The notes: generated by a model from the letters alone, not told the origin. A stretch of 64,000 nt of DNA from Sphingomonas aerophila (GCF_014199305.1 NZ_JACIJK010000010.1:140811-204810); one strand, 5' to 3'. Numbered from the stretch's first letter, positions 1 to 13,497 are shown. Translations and numbers: made by a program.

Positions 1-482
1 GCGACCGCGCCAATATGCCGGGAAGCCAGCGTGAGGTGGCGAACGCCGAGGAGGAGGGCGCGGAGTTCGTCTGGCTTTCGGCACCCGAGGCCTTCCACAG
101 TGTGAGCGAGGGCAGCGTCTCCAGCGTCGCTGTTCGTGGCATGCGGCTCGGCGCGCCCGATGCCAGCGGCCGTCGTGCGCCCGAGCATGATCCCGGCAGC
201 GACACGCAGATGCCTGCCGACCTGGTGATCAAGGCGTTGGGCTTCGATGCGGAAGACCTGCCCGGTTTGTGGGGAGCGCCCGAGCTTGGCGTGTCGCGCT
301 GGGGCACGGTGCTGGTCGACGGCAAGACCCTGATGACCAGCCTGGATGGCGTGTTCGCCGCGGGTGACATCGTCCGTGGCGCGAGCCTGGTGGTGTGGGC
401 GATCCGCGACGGCCGTGACGTAGCGGCAGCGATGCACAAGTGGCTGAAGGCCAAAGCGGCGGGCGAGAGGAAGGCAGCGTGA
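1..482 (+). CDS. gltD: Glutamate synthase (NADPH) small subunit, C-terminal part (cut by window edge)
   Basis: This is the last ~160 residues of GltD, the FAD/NADPH-binding small subunit that passes electrons from NADPH to GltB in the cytoplasm during ammonium assimilation. The reading frame is open from the window edge (frame 3), so the 5' part is missing and the first internal Met is not the start. The visible stretch contains DRANMPGS and REVANAEEEG, and near the end GVFAAGDIVRGASLVVWAI, the C-terminal FAD-binding GD motif of this family. The gene lies 148 bp upstream of gltB on the same strand, so the two are almost certainly one operon. Identity is secure because of the motif and the neighbour. 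Confidence 0.93.
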   Translation, partial: DRANMPGSQREVANAEEEGAEFVWLSAPEAFHSVSEGSVSSVAVRGMRLGAPDASGRRAPEHDPGSDTQMPADLVIKALGFDAEDLPGLWGAPELGVSRWGTVLVDGKTLMTSLDGVFAAGDIVRGASLVVWAIRDGRDVAAAMHKWLKAKAAGERKAA

Positions 483-630
483 GGAGGTTGGGACTTCCCC
501 CGGCCGCAACCGTGGTGGCCGTTCCCGGCGCAGCACAGGGCGTTGGCCCGCAGGCCGACATGGACGCGGGCCGGCACGACCGTTCACCTGCGTCTCTCGA
601 TCTACTGGGCATCATGCCCAAGCTGAAGGC

Positions 631-634
<4 letters not shown>
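479..634 (+). CDS. Possible 51-aa protein coupled to gltD and gltB
   Basis: A GTG at 479 overlaps the gltD stop (GTGA) and opens a 51-codon frame that ends in a TGA overlapping the gltB ATG (ATGA at 631-634). It fills the gltD-gltB gap exactly. The product starts MRRLGLPPAATVVAVPGAAQ, which resembles a short signal peptide with an alanine-rich cleavage region, and ends LLGIMPKLKA. By hand count about 72% of codons end in G or C, lower than in the flanking genes. I recognise no family. It may be a small exported protein, or a non-coding spacer that happens to be open. Overlap at both ends is the only strong argument for translation. Confidence 0.35.
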
Positions 635-5154
<4,520 letters not shown>

Positions 5155-5176
5155 TCGCCGGGACGGGCCGGCCGGG

Positions 5177-5644
5177 TTAAGACCCGATCTGCCCGTCCAG
5201 CATCGCTTTGCGATAAGCATCCGCCTCGGCCGGCATGATCGCTGGCGCAAGGCGGAGGTAAGCGCGACCCTGGATCATGTCGCGGGTCGCCGCGTCCGCG
5301 CTCCGGGTGAGCTGTTCACCCCGCCGCATGGCGTCGGGAACGGTTGCGAACAGCTCGATCACGTTCTCCGTATCGAGTCCGGTGCCCGGATGCCGGGCGT
5401 CCCGGAATGTCACCTTGCTCGTGTAGGAGCCGGGCTTGCCGAGCAGGTGATCCCGGTCCGTAGCGGCCGTCACAGCGACCACGCCCGTGACGGGCAGTCC
5501 CGCTCCCTTGAGCGCCTGGGCGACACTGGCCGCGTCGGCCACCGGTGCAGGACTGGCCGCCGCGCTCGGCTGTTCGCTTTCCTGCGAGCAAGCGGCGAGG
5601 CTCGCGCTCGCGATCGCAGCCAGCAACACGGTCCTGTACGTCAT
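5177..5644 (-). CDS. Hypothetical lipoprotein
   Basis: A 155-residue protein with a clear lipoprotein signal: MTYRTVLLAAIASASLAAC, where Cys19 follows a lipobox (LAAC). It should be lipidated and held in the inner or outer membrane facing the periplasm. The mature part has a Ser/Pro/Ala-rich linker and then a globular region of about 120 residues that I do not assign to a family. The start at 5644 was chosen because GGGAGGCGAGG lies just upstream and the signal peptide begins there; an in-frame upstream ATG would add a charged, non-signal stretch. It converges on gltB with about 20 bp between stops and diverges from the glutathione transferase gene. Confidence 0.8.
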   Translation of the reverse strand: MTYRTVLLAAIASASLAACSQESEQPSAAASPAPVADAASVAQALKGAGLPVTGVVAVTAATDRDHLLGKPGSYTSKVTFRDARHPGTGLDTENVIELFATVPDAMRRGEQLTRSADAATRDMIQGRAYLRLAPAIMPAEADAYRKAMLDGQIGS

Positions 5645-5771
5645 CCTCGCCTCCCGTTTGAGATCAAGCATAGGCGCCGGGCGTAGCAACTGGGAACCGG
5701 AAAGCGGCCCCGTGCGATCGATTGCCGCAGCACAAAGTCTTTCATCGAGTGAAAGGCGGCTCTACGACGCT

Positions 5772-6449
5772 ATGACCATGTGGCAGCTTTACCAATTTCC
5801 CCTGTGCCCGTTCTCGCGCAAACTGCGCCTTCTGCTGGGGGAAAAGGGCGTCGGCTATGAACTGGTGCGCGAATCACCTTGGGCGCGGCGCGACGAATTC
5901 CTCGACATGAACCCCGCCGGACAGACGCCAGTGATGGTGGATACGCAGCGCGGCACCGTGCTGATCGATTCGATGGCGATCTGTGAATATTTTGAAGAAA
6001 CCGTCGAAAAGGCGGCGATGATCAACGGCACTGCCGCCAATCGGGCAGAGATTCGCCGCCTGGTCGCCTGGTTCGACAACAACTTCTATCATGATGTGAC
6101 CGGCCCGCTGCTCGGGGAGCGCATGATCAAACGCCTTGCCCACCGCCAGGCGCCTGAGGCCAAGGCGCTACGCCAGTCGATGAAGGCCGCGATCGAGCAC
6201 CTCGACTATATCGACTATCTGCTCGACCACCGAAACTGGTTGGCCGGCGCGACGCTCAGCCTCGCCGACCTTGCGGCGGCTGCGCAAATCTCGGTTGCCG
6301 ACTATCTGGGCGGGATCGACTGGAAGGGTCATGAGCAGACGGCACGCTGGTATCGCGGGTTGAAAAGCCGTCCTTCCTTCCGCCCGCTCCTGTCCGAGCG
6401 AATGGAAGTGATCGGGCCGCCTGCGCACTACGACAATGTCGATTTCTGA
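5772..6449 (+). CDS. Glutathione S-transferase family protein
   Basis: A 225-residue cytosolic protein with an N-terminal thioredoxin-like glutathione site (YQFPLCPFSRKLRLLL, Cys12 in a CPFS motif) and an alpha-helical C-terminal domain containing the GATLSLADLAAAA helix typical of this fold. DSMAICEYF matches the gamma-glutamyl-binding segment that follows the cis-Pro. Such proteins conjugate or reduce electrophiles with glutathione; the CPFS motif suggests cysteine-type (thiol transfer) chemistry, which is an inference. The true start is taken as ATG 5772, since the frame is open further upstream without GST sequence. Its stop overlaps a possible upstream ATG of the CsaA-like gene (ATGA at 6447-6450), so the two are probably co-transcribed. 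Confidence 0.9.
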   Translation: MTMWQLYQFPLCPFSRKLRLLLGEKGVGYELVRESPWARRDEFLDMNPAGQTPVMVDTQRGTVLIDSMAICEYFEETVEKAAMINGTAANRAEIRRLVAWFDNNFYHDVTGPLLGERMIKRLAHRQAPEAKALRQSMKAAIEHLDYIDYLLDHRNWLAGATLSLADLAAAAQISVADYLGGIDWKGHEQTARWYRGLKSRPSFRPLLSERMEVIGPPAHYDNVDF

Positions 6450-6481
6450 TGAGTGCCGGGCATTGCCGCGGGATTGAGAAC

Positions 6482-6817
6482 ATGACGATCACCATGGATG
6501 ATTTCCACCGCGTCGACATTCGTGTCGGCACGATCGTCGAAGCTGAGCCGTTTCCCGAAGCGCGCAAACCCGCCATCAAGCTGCGTATCGATTTCGGGCC
6601 GGAGATCGGTGTCAAGCGATCCTCGGCGCAGATCACCCGTCACTATACCCCCGACGCGCTGGTAGGGCGGCAGGTCGCGGCGGTGATCAACTTTCCACCG
6701 CGCCAGATCGGCCCGATCATGAGCGAGGTGCTGACACTTGGCTTTCCGGACGCCGATGGTGAGGTTGTGCTGCTCGCCCCCGAACGGCCGGTGCCGAACG
6801 GGGGCAGGTTGTTCTGA
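6482..6817 (+). CDS. csaA: CsaA-like tRNA-binding domain protein
   Basis: A 111-residue single-domain protein with the EMAP II/tRNA-binding OB fold: FHRVDIRVGTIVEAEPF at the N-terminus, LRIDFGPEIGVKRSSAQIT in the middle and an EVLTLGF segment near the end. This is the architecture of CsaA, described as a secretion-related chaperone with RNA-binding fold. Length matches CsaA. The start was put at 6482 because the family begins close to the DDFxxVDIRVG motif; an upstream ATG at 6449 overlapping the GST stop would add 11 residues and cannot be excluded. It follows the GST gene on the same strand and converges with pspC. Confidence 0.88.
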   Translation: MTITMDDFHRVDIRVGTIVEAEPFPEARKPAIKLRIDFGPEIGVKRSSAQITRHYTPDALVGRQVAAVINFPPRQIGPIMSEVLTLGFPDADGEVVLLAPERPVPNGGRLF

Positions 6818-6820
6818 CCC

Positions 6821-7099
6821 TCAGGCGGCCAGCGGCAGCTGGTCGTCTTCGCTATCCGGCGTCGGCGTATCCGTCGCCAGGCTCGACGTTGCGGTGCGGG
6901 GACCGCGGAACAGCAGCCGCGACGCGAGCACCACCACGCCCAGGCCCAGATACACAAGCACGCTCCACTTCAGGCTGACGAACAGCCCGAAGGCGAACAG
7001 CACGCGCAAGTACAGGGGATTGAACCCGAAATCGTCTGCGATCGACTGACAAATGCCAACCATCGTATCGGAGCGAGTGAACGGGTTGCTGTTCGACAT
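6821..7099 (-). CDS. PspC domain protein
   Basis: A 92-residue membrane protein of the PspC family. The N-terminal NPFTRSDTMVGICQSIADDFG and the FNPLYLRVLFAFG segment are the PspC core, followed by one clear membrane helix (KWSVLVYLGLGVVVLASRLLF). A short acidic tail follows. In enterobacteria PspC senses membrane stress with PspB and PspA, but no pspA or pspB is next to it here, so only membrane location and family are supported. It is transcribed away from the 265-bp gap 7100-7364, which should hold its promoter; I see no other gene in that gap. Confidence 0.88.
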   Translation of the reverse strand: MSNSNPFTRSDTMVGICQSIADDFGFNPLYLRVLFAFGLFVSLKWSVLVYLGLGVVVLASRLLFRGPRTATSSLATDTPTPDSEDDQLPLAA

Positions 7100-7364
7100 G
7101 GACCTGAACTCCTGGCGGCGGGATCATCCTGCCTTTGCCATCTACTTCGCACAGGCCATGCCAGTTTGGGTTCTAACGCAATGTGAACGAGTTAGTGTGG
7201 AATGCCGTCCAGAGGAGATGCTGTGATCCGGCGCGTTTCGCTATTAACTGGTGTGTTTTGCCGGATGGTCAGCTGACCACCCAGCCGACAAGCGTCGAGG
7301 CTGGCCACACCCGCGCGCCGTTGACCACAATCAGCAACGCTGCGGGTGTCGTCAGTGTCCGCCG

Positions 7365-8027
7365 TCACTGCGCGAGCGGCGTGGCGTCAAAGCGTGCCAG
7401 CAGCTCGGCCACGTCATCAACGATCATCTGAGCGCCTGCCCGGCTCAGCGTATCGTCATCAAAGCCGCCGGACCGGACGGCGACACGGGTCATGCCGCAT
7501 TTGGCAGCGGCTTCCATGTCATAAGGCGCGTCCCCTACAACGACGACGCTCGCCGCCTCCACTCCCGCCTTTTTGGCGGCGACCGCAAAGATGTCCGGGG
7601 CGGGCTTCGTCGCCCCGACATCGTCGCTGGTCGTTGAGGTCGATACGGCATCGCGGATGCCAAGCAGGTCCAGGTAATGGTCGCGTTCGCCGGCACCCGC
7701 GGAGGACGCGAGCACGGACTGCCGCCCGCTGCCGTGCACTCGCCTGACCAGTTCAGCGGCGCCCGGAAGAGGGCGAACTCGATCTAGATAATCCGCCTTG
7801 AAGAACTGGCCGTGCAATGTACCCAGCCGCTCAACCTCCGGATCCGACAAGTCGGGAAACAGGGCCGGCACGAGATTGTCCGTACCCTTGCCGATCTGCT
7901 CCGTGATGCGTTCGCGTGCCACTGGCCGGCCGGTTGCCGCAAAGACGCGATACCAGGCTTCCACATGATAGCCGTTGCTGTCTACCAGCGTTCCGTCGAT
8001 GTCGAAGAATACCGCTTGTGTGCGCAT
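7365..8027 (-). CDS. HAD-superfamily phosphatase
   Basis: A 220-residue haloacid dehalogenase-type hydrolase. Motif I is FFDIDGTLVDS with nucleophile Asp9 and acid/base Asp11; the helical cap follows. Motif II is LASSAG, motif III the lysine of TKPAPD, and motif IV VVVGDAPYDMEAA. This is the phosphoglycolate phosphatase/beta-phosphoglucomutase-like subgroup, and the exact substrate cannot be read from sequence. The start at 8027 places the motif at the N-terminus as usual. The gene begins only 4 bp after the pepN stop on the same strand, so it is probably expressed from the pepN promoter. Confidence 0.9.
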   Translation of the reverse strand: MRTQAVFFDIDGTLVDSNGYHVEAWYRVFAATGRPVARERITEQIGKGTDNLVPALFPDLSDPEVERLGTLHGQFFKADYLDRVRPLPGAAELVRRVHGSGRQSVLASSAGAGERDHYLDLLGIRDAVSTSTTSDDVGATKPAPDIFAVAAKKAGVEAASVVVVGDAPYDMEAAAKCGMTRVAVRSGGFDDDTLSRAGAQMIVDDVAELLARFDATPLAQ

Positions 8028-8031
8028 GGGA

Positions 8032-10641
8032 TCAGCCCTCCAGGCTCTTAGAGGCCTGTTCGAACAGGTCCTTGGACAAGCCCGGCACCGCAACGATCCG
8101 CTCGAGCTCAGCACGCATCATCACCGCTCGGGTCGCATCAAAGCGGCGCCAGCGACCCAGGGGCGGCAGCAGCTTGGCCGCGGTCTGCGGATTAAGCTTG
8201 TCTAGCTGGATCAGCTGATCGGCAAGGAACCGGTAGCCGGCCCCGTCCGCCCGATTGAGCGCGCGCTGGTTGACGCCGAATGCCCCCACCAGCGAACGCG
8301 CGCGGTTGGGGTTGGCCAGGCTGAAATCAGGGTGCCTTGACAGTTCCGCCACAATCTCCACCGTGTCGGCGCGGGTGGCAAGAGCCTGAGTCTGGAACCA
8401 CTTGTCGAGCACCAGAGCGTTGTCTGCATAACGATTGTAGAAGATGTCGAGCGCCGCGACCCGTTCGTCGCTGTCGCCGTTGGCGAGTACCTGCAACGCA
8501 CCCTGGCGATCGGTCATGTTGTCCGCCGCGGCGAACTGGGTGAAGGCAAGCTTGCCTGCGTCACCGGTATTAGTCGCCGCCAGGTAGCCGAGCGCAACGT
8601 TGCGCAGCCGCCGCGACCCCTTGGCCCGTGGCGTATAGGCATATGGTTCGCGCGGGCCGTCATAAGCGGCGCGCCATTGTTCCTCCAACTGCCGGGCAAG
8701 GTCGGAACGCAGAGCCTGGCGCGCGGCGAACACCGCCTCTGGATCGACCACGGCTAGCTGGTCGGCGATGAACCCCTCAGCGGGGAGCAGCACGGCTTCC
8801 GCAACAAAAGCGGGATCGAGCGAGGGGTCGGACAGCGTCGCCGATACGGCCCGGATCACCGCGTCATGATTAGTCCGCCCGCCCTCGATCGCGCCGGCAA
8901 CAAGCGTGTCGAGCATCAACTGCTGCGTCGCCTCGTAACGGGCGAAGGGATCGTCATCGGTACCGGACAGGAACGCGAGCTCGTCCGGGGTGCGGTCGCT
9001 CTCGATCACCACGGGCGCGGAGAAGCCGCGATTGATCGACAGCACCGGCCGTTCGGTCACGCCTTCGTACACGATGGTGTCCGATGCCTGGTTAAGCATT
9101 ACCAGTTGCTCGTCCGTCAGCGGCCGGCCCGTAGCGGCGCCGAACAAGCGCAGCTTGAGCGGAATCACCATCGGCTCCTTGTCGCTCTGGCCGGGGGTGG
9201 CGGGCACCTGTTGACCCAGGCGCAGCGTCGCGCGCCCGCTACCGGCGTCGTGCGTAACGCTGGCCGACACGCGCGGGGTGCCTGCCTGGCTATACCAAAG
9301 GCGGAACTGGGTCAGGTCAACCCCGCCTGCATCCTCCATGCATTGCACAAAGTCCTCGCAAGTGGCCGCCGTGCCATCGAAGCGATCGAAATACAGGTCG
9401 GTCGCCGCGCGGAAGCGCTGCGGGCCCAGGATCGTCGCCATCATGCGGACGATCTCCGCCCCCTTGTTGTAGATGGTGGCGGTGTAGAAATTGGAGATCT
9501 CGAGATAGCTTTCGGGCCGGATCGGATGCGCGAGCGGCCCCGCATCTTCGGGAAACTGGCTGGCCCGGAGCGCGCGCACGTCCTCGATCCGCTTCACTGC
9601 GGCCGATCCCTGGTCGGCGGAGAAGCCCTGGTCGCGGAAGACCGTGAAACCTTCCTTCAGGCTCAGCTGGAACCAGTCGCGGCAGGTGACGCGGTTACCC
9701 GACCAATTGTGGAAATACTCATGCGCGACCACGCCCGCGACATGGTCGTAATCCATGTCGGTCGCGGTGTCCGGGTCGGCCAGGACATAGCGGCTGTTGA
9801 AGATGTTCAGCCCCTTGTTCTCCATCGCGCCGAAGTTGAAATCGTCCACCGCGACGATGTTGAACACGTCCAGATCATATTCCCGGCCGTACACATGCTC
9901 GTCCCACGCCATCGACAGCTTCAGCGCATGAAGCGCGTGATGCGTGCGGGGCAGGTCCGCCTCTCGCACCCAGATGCCAAGCTCTACCTCGCGGCCCGAC
10001 TGCGTGGTGAAGCTGCTGCGATTACAGGCCAGGTCGCCCGCGACCAAGGCGAACAGGTAGGACGGCTTGGGAAAGGGGTCGTGCCATTCCGCCCAGTGGC
10101 GGCCGTCGGGCAGATCGCCCGACGCGATCGGGTCGCCGTTGGCAAGCAGCACGGGGAAGCGCGCCTTGTCCGCGCTCATGCGCACGCGATATCGTGCAAG
10201 CACGTCGGGACGGTCGGGGAAGTAGGTGATGCGCCGAAAGCCCTCAGCCTCGCACTGAGTGCACAGGATGCCGTTCGAGGCATAAAGCCCCATCAGCTGG
10301 GTATTGGCGTCGGGCGCGATTTCCACCTCCGTCTCGACCACGTGCGTGTCGCCGGTCAGCGGGACCTCCAGCGTGTCGCCGTCTAGCCGCCAATCGTTGA
10401 TCGCGACCCCATCGACCAGCACCGACACCAGCCGCTGCCCCGCGCCATCGAGGCGCAGCGGCTCCACCGTGTCCTCGCGCCGACTTACCTCCAGCCGTGC
10501 ACGTACGCGGGTCGTTGCGGGGTCCAGGTCGAAGTCGAGCGACACCTCCGGCACCGTCCAGGCGGGCGGGCGATAGTCCTCGCGCCGGATTGCCTGGGGC
10601 TGGGCGGGGACAGGCGGGGCGTGGTTGGCATCGAGCATCAT
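8032..10641 (-). CDS. pepN: Aminopeptidase N
   Basis: An 869-residue M1 zinc metallopeptidase that removes N-terminal residues from peptides in the cytoplasm. GAMEN (271-275) is the exopeptidase signature that binds the free amino terminus. HEYFH (307-311) supplies two zinc ligands and the catalytic Glu308; Glu330 in LSLKEG, 19 residues after His311, is the third ligand. Size and the C-terminal helical domain (to LFEQASKSLEG) match the proteobacterial PepN group. Two adjacent ATGs (10641 and 10638) could start it; the upstream RBS is weak. It is followed by the HAD phosphatase gene. Confidence 0.97.
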   Translation of the reverse strand: MMLDANHAPPVPAQPQAIRREDYRPPAWTVPEVSLDFDLDPATTRVRARLEVSRREDTVEPLRLDGAGQRLVSVLVDGVAINDWRLDGDTLEVPLTGDTHVVETEVEIAPDANTQLMGLYASNGILCTQCEAEGFRRITYFPDRPDVLARYRVRMSADKARFPVLLANGDPIASGDLPDGRHWAEWHDPFPKPSYLFALVAGDLACNRSSFTTQSGREVELGIWVREADLPRTHHALHALKLSMAWDEHVYGREYDLDVFNIVAVDDFNFGAMENKGLNIFNSRYVLADPDTATDMDYDHVAGVVAHEYFHNWSGNRVTCRDWFQLSLKEGFTVFRDQGFSADQGSAAVKRIEDVRALRASQFPEDAGPLAHPIRPESYLEISNFYTATIYNKGAEIVRMMATILGPQRFRAATDLYFDRFDGTAATCEDFVQCMEDAGGVDLTQFRLWYSQAGTPRVSASVTHDAGSGRATLRLGQQVPATPGQSDKEPMVIPLKLRLFGAATGRPLTDEQLVMLNQASDTIVYEGVTERPVLSINRGFSAPVVIESDRTPDELAFLSGTDDDPFARYEATQQLMLDTLVAGAIEGGRTNHDAVIRAVSATLSDPSLDPAFVAEAVLLPAEGFIADQLAVVDPEAVFAARQALRSDLARQLEEQWRAAYDGPREPYAYTPRAKGSRRLRNVALGYLAATNTGDAGKLAFTQFAAADNMTDRQGALQVLANGDSDERVAALDIFYNRYADNALVLDKWFQTQALATRADTVEIVAELSRHPDFSLANPNRARSLVGAFGVNQRALNRADGAGYRFLADQLIQLDKLNPQTAAKLLPPLGRWRRFDATRAVMMRAELERIVAVPGLSKDLFEQASKSLEG

Positions 10642-10743
10642 GGGGATATACGCCTGAGATCGCGCTTGGCTACCGAGGGTTGCGCGACGGCTGGGCCCTG
10701 TTAGCCATGACGCGGTGTGCTGCCGTTATGAACGCTTGGCCCG

Positions 10744-11583
10744 GTGAGCCGGTTGCTTGTCTTCGGACTGGGCTACACCGCCCGGCGCCTGGCCGACACG
10801 CTGGCGGACAAGGGGTGGCGCGTGGTCGGCACGACTCGCGACGGGCGCGGAGGGAGCATCGCCTTTCACGACGTCGAGCGGGTTCGCGCGGAGATTGCGG
10901 CGGCGACCCACATCCTGTCCTCCGTTCCGCCGGAAGGGGAGGCCGACCCGGTGCTGGCCGCTTACCGTGATCCGATTGCGACCGCGGGCGGGTGGATGGG
11001 CTATCTGTCCTCCACCGGAGTGTACGGCGACACGGGCGGCGCCTGGGTCGACGAGAGTGCGCCAACGGGGTCAGGCCGGCGAGGCGCGCGTGCGGCGGCG
11101 GACGGGGCGTGGCGAGCGCTTGGCGCGCGAGTGTTCCGGCTGCCCGGCATCTATGGCCCGGGCCGCTCACCGCTCGACCGGGTGCGAGAAGGGCGGGCGC
11201 ATCGCGTCGGACTGCCAGGCCAGGTGTTCAGCCGCGTCCATGTCGATGACATCGTGAGCGGCGTGACCGCCGGGCTGTCCGGGCCGGCTGGTGCCTACAA
11301 CCTCGCCGACGACACTCCTTGCGATCAGGATCAGGTGATCGCCTATGCCGCGGCGCTGCTCGGCCTGCCATTGCCGCCCGTGGTGTCGGTTGAGAGCCTG
11401 TCGCCAATGGCCCGCGGCTTTTATGCCGAGAACCGACGCGTGTCGGCGCTGAAGGCGAAGCGGGTGCTCGGCTGGGCGCCGCGCTATCCCGACTACCGGT
11501 TCGGCCTCCGCGCCCTCAACGCCACAACCAGCCCGGCGCCGGTCAGTATCGCCCCCGCTATCGCCAGCGTGCTCCAGCGATAA
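10744..11583 (+). CDS. NAD(P)-dependent epimerase/dehydratase-like protein
   Basis: A 279-residue Rossmann-fold protein resembling the YeeZ-type extended/atypical SDR group. The dinucleotide-binding motif is at the extreme N-terminus (LLVFGLGYTARRLA, GxGYxA type). YLSSTGVYGD holds the serine/tyrosine region and FRLPGIYGPGRSPLDR and FSRVHVDDIV are typical of sugar-nucleotide epimerase relatives. The substrate is unknown. The start is a GTG at 10744. The last ~30 codons (after about residue 250) overlap the convergent EamA transporter gene by 91 bp; the low-complexity ending (SPAPVSIAPAIASVLQR) may be a read-through into that gene. Confidence 0.85.
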   Translation: MSRLLVFGLGYTARRLADTLADKGWRVVGTTRDGRGGSIAFHDVERVRAEIAAATHILSSVPPEGEADPVLAAYRDPIATAGGWMGYLSSTGVYGDTGGAWVDESAPTGSGRRGARAAADGAWRALGARVFRLPGIYGPGRSPLDRVREGRAHRVGLPGQVFSRVHVDDIVSGVTAGLSGPAGAYNLADDTPCDQDQVIAYAAALLGLPLPPVVSVESLSPMARGFYAENRRVSALKAKRVLGWAPRYPDYRFGLRALNATTSPAPVSIAPAIASVLQR

Positions 11584-12407
11584 CCCTCGAACAAGGTCGA
11601 CAGCAGCATCGCGATCACCGGCACGATGACGCTGGAATAGGACGCCTTGGCCGGGCCGATCACCCGCAGCACGCGGTAATAGAGCGGAAAAGCGAGCGCG
11701 GAGGCGAACAGGCCCAGGTATAGGATGCCGAGCGTATAGCTTGGCCGCGGGTCAAACCGGGGTGGCCCGCTCATGAAATAGGCGAACGTCGCGTCGAGCG
11801 CGGCGCCGCCGAGCATGGCGATGGCCAGGGTCGGCGCCATGGGAAAGCGTTTCGCGATGTTCGTTCCCTGCAACACGTTGGCGCTGGAGGCGCAGATGAT
11901 CGCGGCTGCGGTGAAGCCGATGCCGGCCATCGCAGTGGCGCCGCCACTCGGGTCCACGCGAACCTCGCGGATGAGAAGCAGTATCACCCCTGCCATGGCG
12001 ATCGCGGAGCCAAGGATCAGTTGCCGCCCCATCCGCTGGCCCAGGAAGATGCGAGCAAGCAATGCGTTGGGGACGAGCAGCAGCGCGAACAGCACGGCAA
12101 CCAGGCCGGAGGTGATGAACCGTTCCGCCTGATATACGAAGTTGAAGTTGCCGACGAACTGCAACGTGCCGACTGCCAGCGCGAAAAGGACGCCAGCGGG
12201 CCCGATCGCCCAGCTATCCCGCCGCCACAGGGCGGCCCCCGTCATCGCAAGTCCCGCGACCAGGAAGCGATAGCTGACGGACCAGCCGGCCGGCACCACC
12301 GTCAACTGGTCGCGGATGACCAGCCAGGTCGATCCCCATATGAGCGTGACGAGCGCAAAGGGGACCAGGATCGCGGCGCGGGTCGATTGCGGGGTTTCAG
12401 GGGTCAT
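11493..12407 (-). CDS. EamA/DMT-family transporter
   Basis: A 304-residue inner-membrane protein with about ten hydrophobic segments arranged as two EamA repeats. The first begins LVTLIWGSTWLVIRDQL, which is the family hallmark (IWGxxW). Members export amino acids or other small metabolites, usually by proton antiport; the substrate is not predictable. The start at 12407 was chosen because the open upstream stretch is arginine-rich and not membrane-like. It reads toward and overlaps the end of the epimerase-like gene (11493-11583), and lies 76 bp downstream of the threonine aldolase gene on the same strand. Confidence 0.92.
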   Translation of the reverse strand: MTPETPQSTRAAILVPFALVTLIWGSTWLVIRDQLTVVPAGWSVSYRFLVAGLAMTGAALWRRDSWAIGPAGVLFALAVGTLQFVGNFNFVYQAERFITSGLVAVLFALLLVPNALLARIFLGQRMGRQLILGSAIAMAGVILLLIREVRVDPSGGATAMAGIGFTAAAIICASSANVLQGTNIAKRFPMAPTLAIAMLGGAALDATFAYFMSGPPRFDPRPSYTLGILYLGLFASALAFPLYYRVLRVIGPAKASYSSVIVPVIAMLLSTLFEGYRWSTLAIAGAILTGAGLVVALRARRPNR

Positions 12408-12483
12408 CCAGCCTTGTGCTCCCGCGCGCAGCACCCTTGGCCATGAGGTCCCGCTTGCACTGAAGCGCAAGGCCGGTTGTGGC

Positions 12484-13497
12484 TCACAGCGCTGCGATGG
12501 CCTCTGCCAGCGGGCGCACGCCGTCGGCCTGCTGGTCCCAGGAGGTTACCAGCCGGATCTCGCCCGCCGCCCAGTCATAGAAGTCGAACCCCTTTGCCCG
12601 CAGCGCTGCCGCTTCGTCCGGGGTAGCGCGCAGGAACACCTCGTTTGCCTCAACGGAGTGGATCAGCCGGTCGCCCGCACCCGCCGCCAACATGGTCGCG
12701 TTGGCATTGGCGGAGCGCGCATTGGCGAGCCACAGGTCGTCATCGAGCATGGCGAGCACCTGAGCGGCAAGGTAGCGGCCCTTGGAGAAGAGCAGCCCTG
12801 CGCGCTTGCGCCGCTGCGGCGTCGCGCCAACAAGGTCCGGGTCGAAGAACACCAGCACTTCCGCATTCATGCCGCCATTCTTGATAAAGCCGAAGGACAA
12901 GGCCTCGACCCCCGCCTGCCAGGTCATTTCCGCGGGCGAGCAGCCGGCGGTTGCCATCGCATTGGCGAAACGCGCGCCGTCCATGTGGAACTTGAGCCCG
13001 CGCGATCGGGCAAGCTCGCCAATCGCGGCTACCTCATGGGGCAGGTAAACCCGGCCATATTCGGTCGCGTTGGTAATCGACACGGCATAGGGCTGAACGC
13101 GGTGAACGTCAGCGGCGATCGCGTCGAGCACGGTCTGAACGGTGTGGGGCGTGACCTTTGCTCCCTCGCCGTCGGCCAGCATCAGTTTTGCGCCGTGCGT
13201 GTAGAATTCGGGCGCACCGCATTCGTCGTTCTGGATATGCGCGTCACGATGGCAGACGACGCCGCCATAGGGCGGGCAGATCGCAGCCAGCGCCAGGCAG
13301 TTCGCCGCCGTGCCGCTCGGCACCCAGAGCGCGCGGACGTCGCGTTCGAACAACTCGGAAAAACGGGCGTCGAGCCGCTTCGACCAGGCATCGCCATCGT
13401 AGGCGGTATCCAGGCTGTTGGCAGCTGCCATTGCCTCCATAACGCGGGGATGCACGGGGGCGGCGTTGTCGGAGAAGAAGCGCATGTGCAGGGCCAT
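12484..13497 (-). CDS. ltaE: Low-specificity threonine aldolase family protein
   Basis: A 337-residue PLP-dependent enzyme of the beta-eliminating lyase/threonine aldolase group, which cleaves L-threonine or allo-threonine to glycine and acetaldehyde. FFSDNAAPVHPRVMEAM is the conserved N-terminal motif, WVPSGTAANCLAL binds the PLP phosphate, HMDGARFANA contains the PLP-nitrogen aspartate, and the lysine in GFIKNGGMNAE is the expected Schiff-base residue. Start at 13497 (MALHMRFFSDN) rather than 28 codons upstream, because homologous sequence starts there; 13485 is also possible. It is transcribed toward the EamA transporter gene, and the two may be co-expressed. Confidence 0.9.
   Translation of the reverse strand: MALHMRFFSDNAAPVHPRVMEAMAAANSLDTAYDGDAWSKRLDARFSELFERDVRALWVPSGTAANCLALAAICPPYGGVVCHRDAHIQNDECGAPEFYTHGAKLMLADGEGAKVTPHTVQTVLDAIAADVHRVQPYAVSITNATEYGRVYLPHEVAAIGELARSRGLKFHMDGARFANAMATAGCSPAEMTWQAGVEALSFGFIKNGGMNAEVLVFFDPDLVGATPQRRKRAGLLFSKGRYLAAQVLAMLDDDLWLANARSANANATMLAAGAGDRLIHSVEANEVFLRATPDEAAALRAKGFDFYDWAAGEIRLVTSWDQQADGVRPLAEAIAAL

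Noticed and set aside
483..630. Riboswitch or nitrogen-responsive leader before gltB
   Set aside because: I see no recognisable conserved leader structure or glutamine-riboswitch-like motif, and the interval can be read as one open frame.
7100..7364. Possible short gene starting with GTG at 7223 behind an AGAGGAG
   Set aside because: A good RBS-like sequence precedes it, but the frame stops after about 17 codons, so there is no meaningful product.
8866..10386. 506-codon open frame antisense to pepN
   Set aside because: Shadow of the pepN coding strand; no RBS, and the composition is typical of antisense frames in GC-rich DNA.
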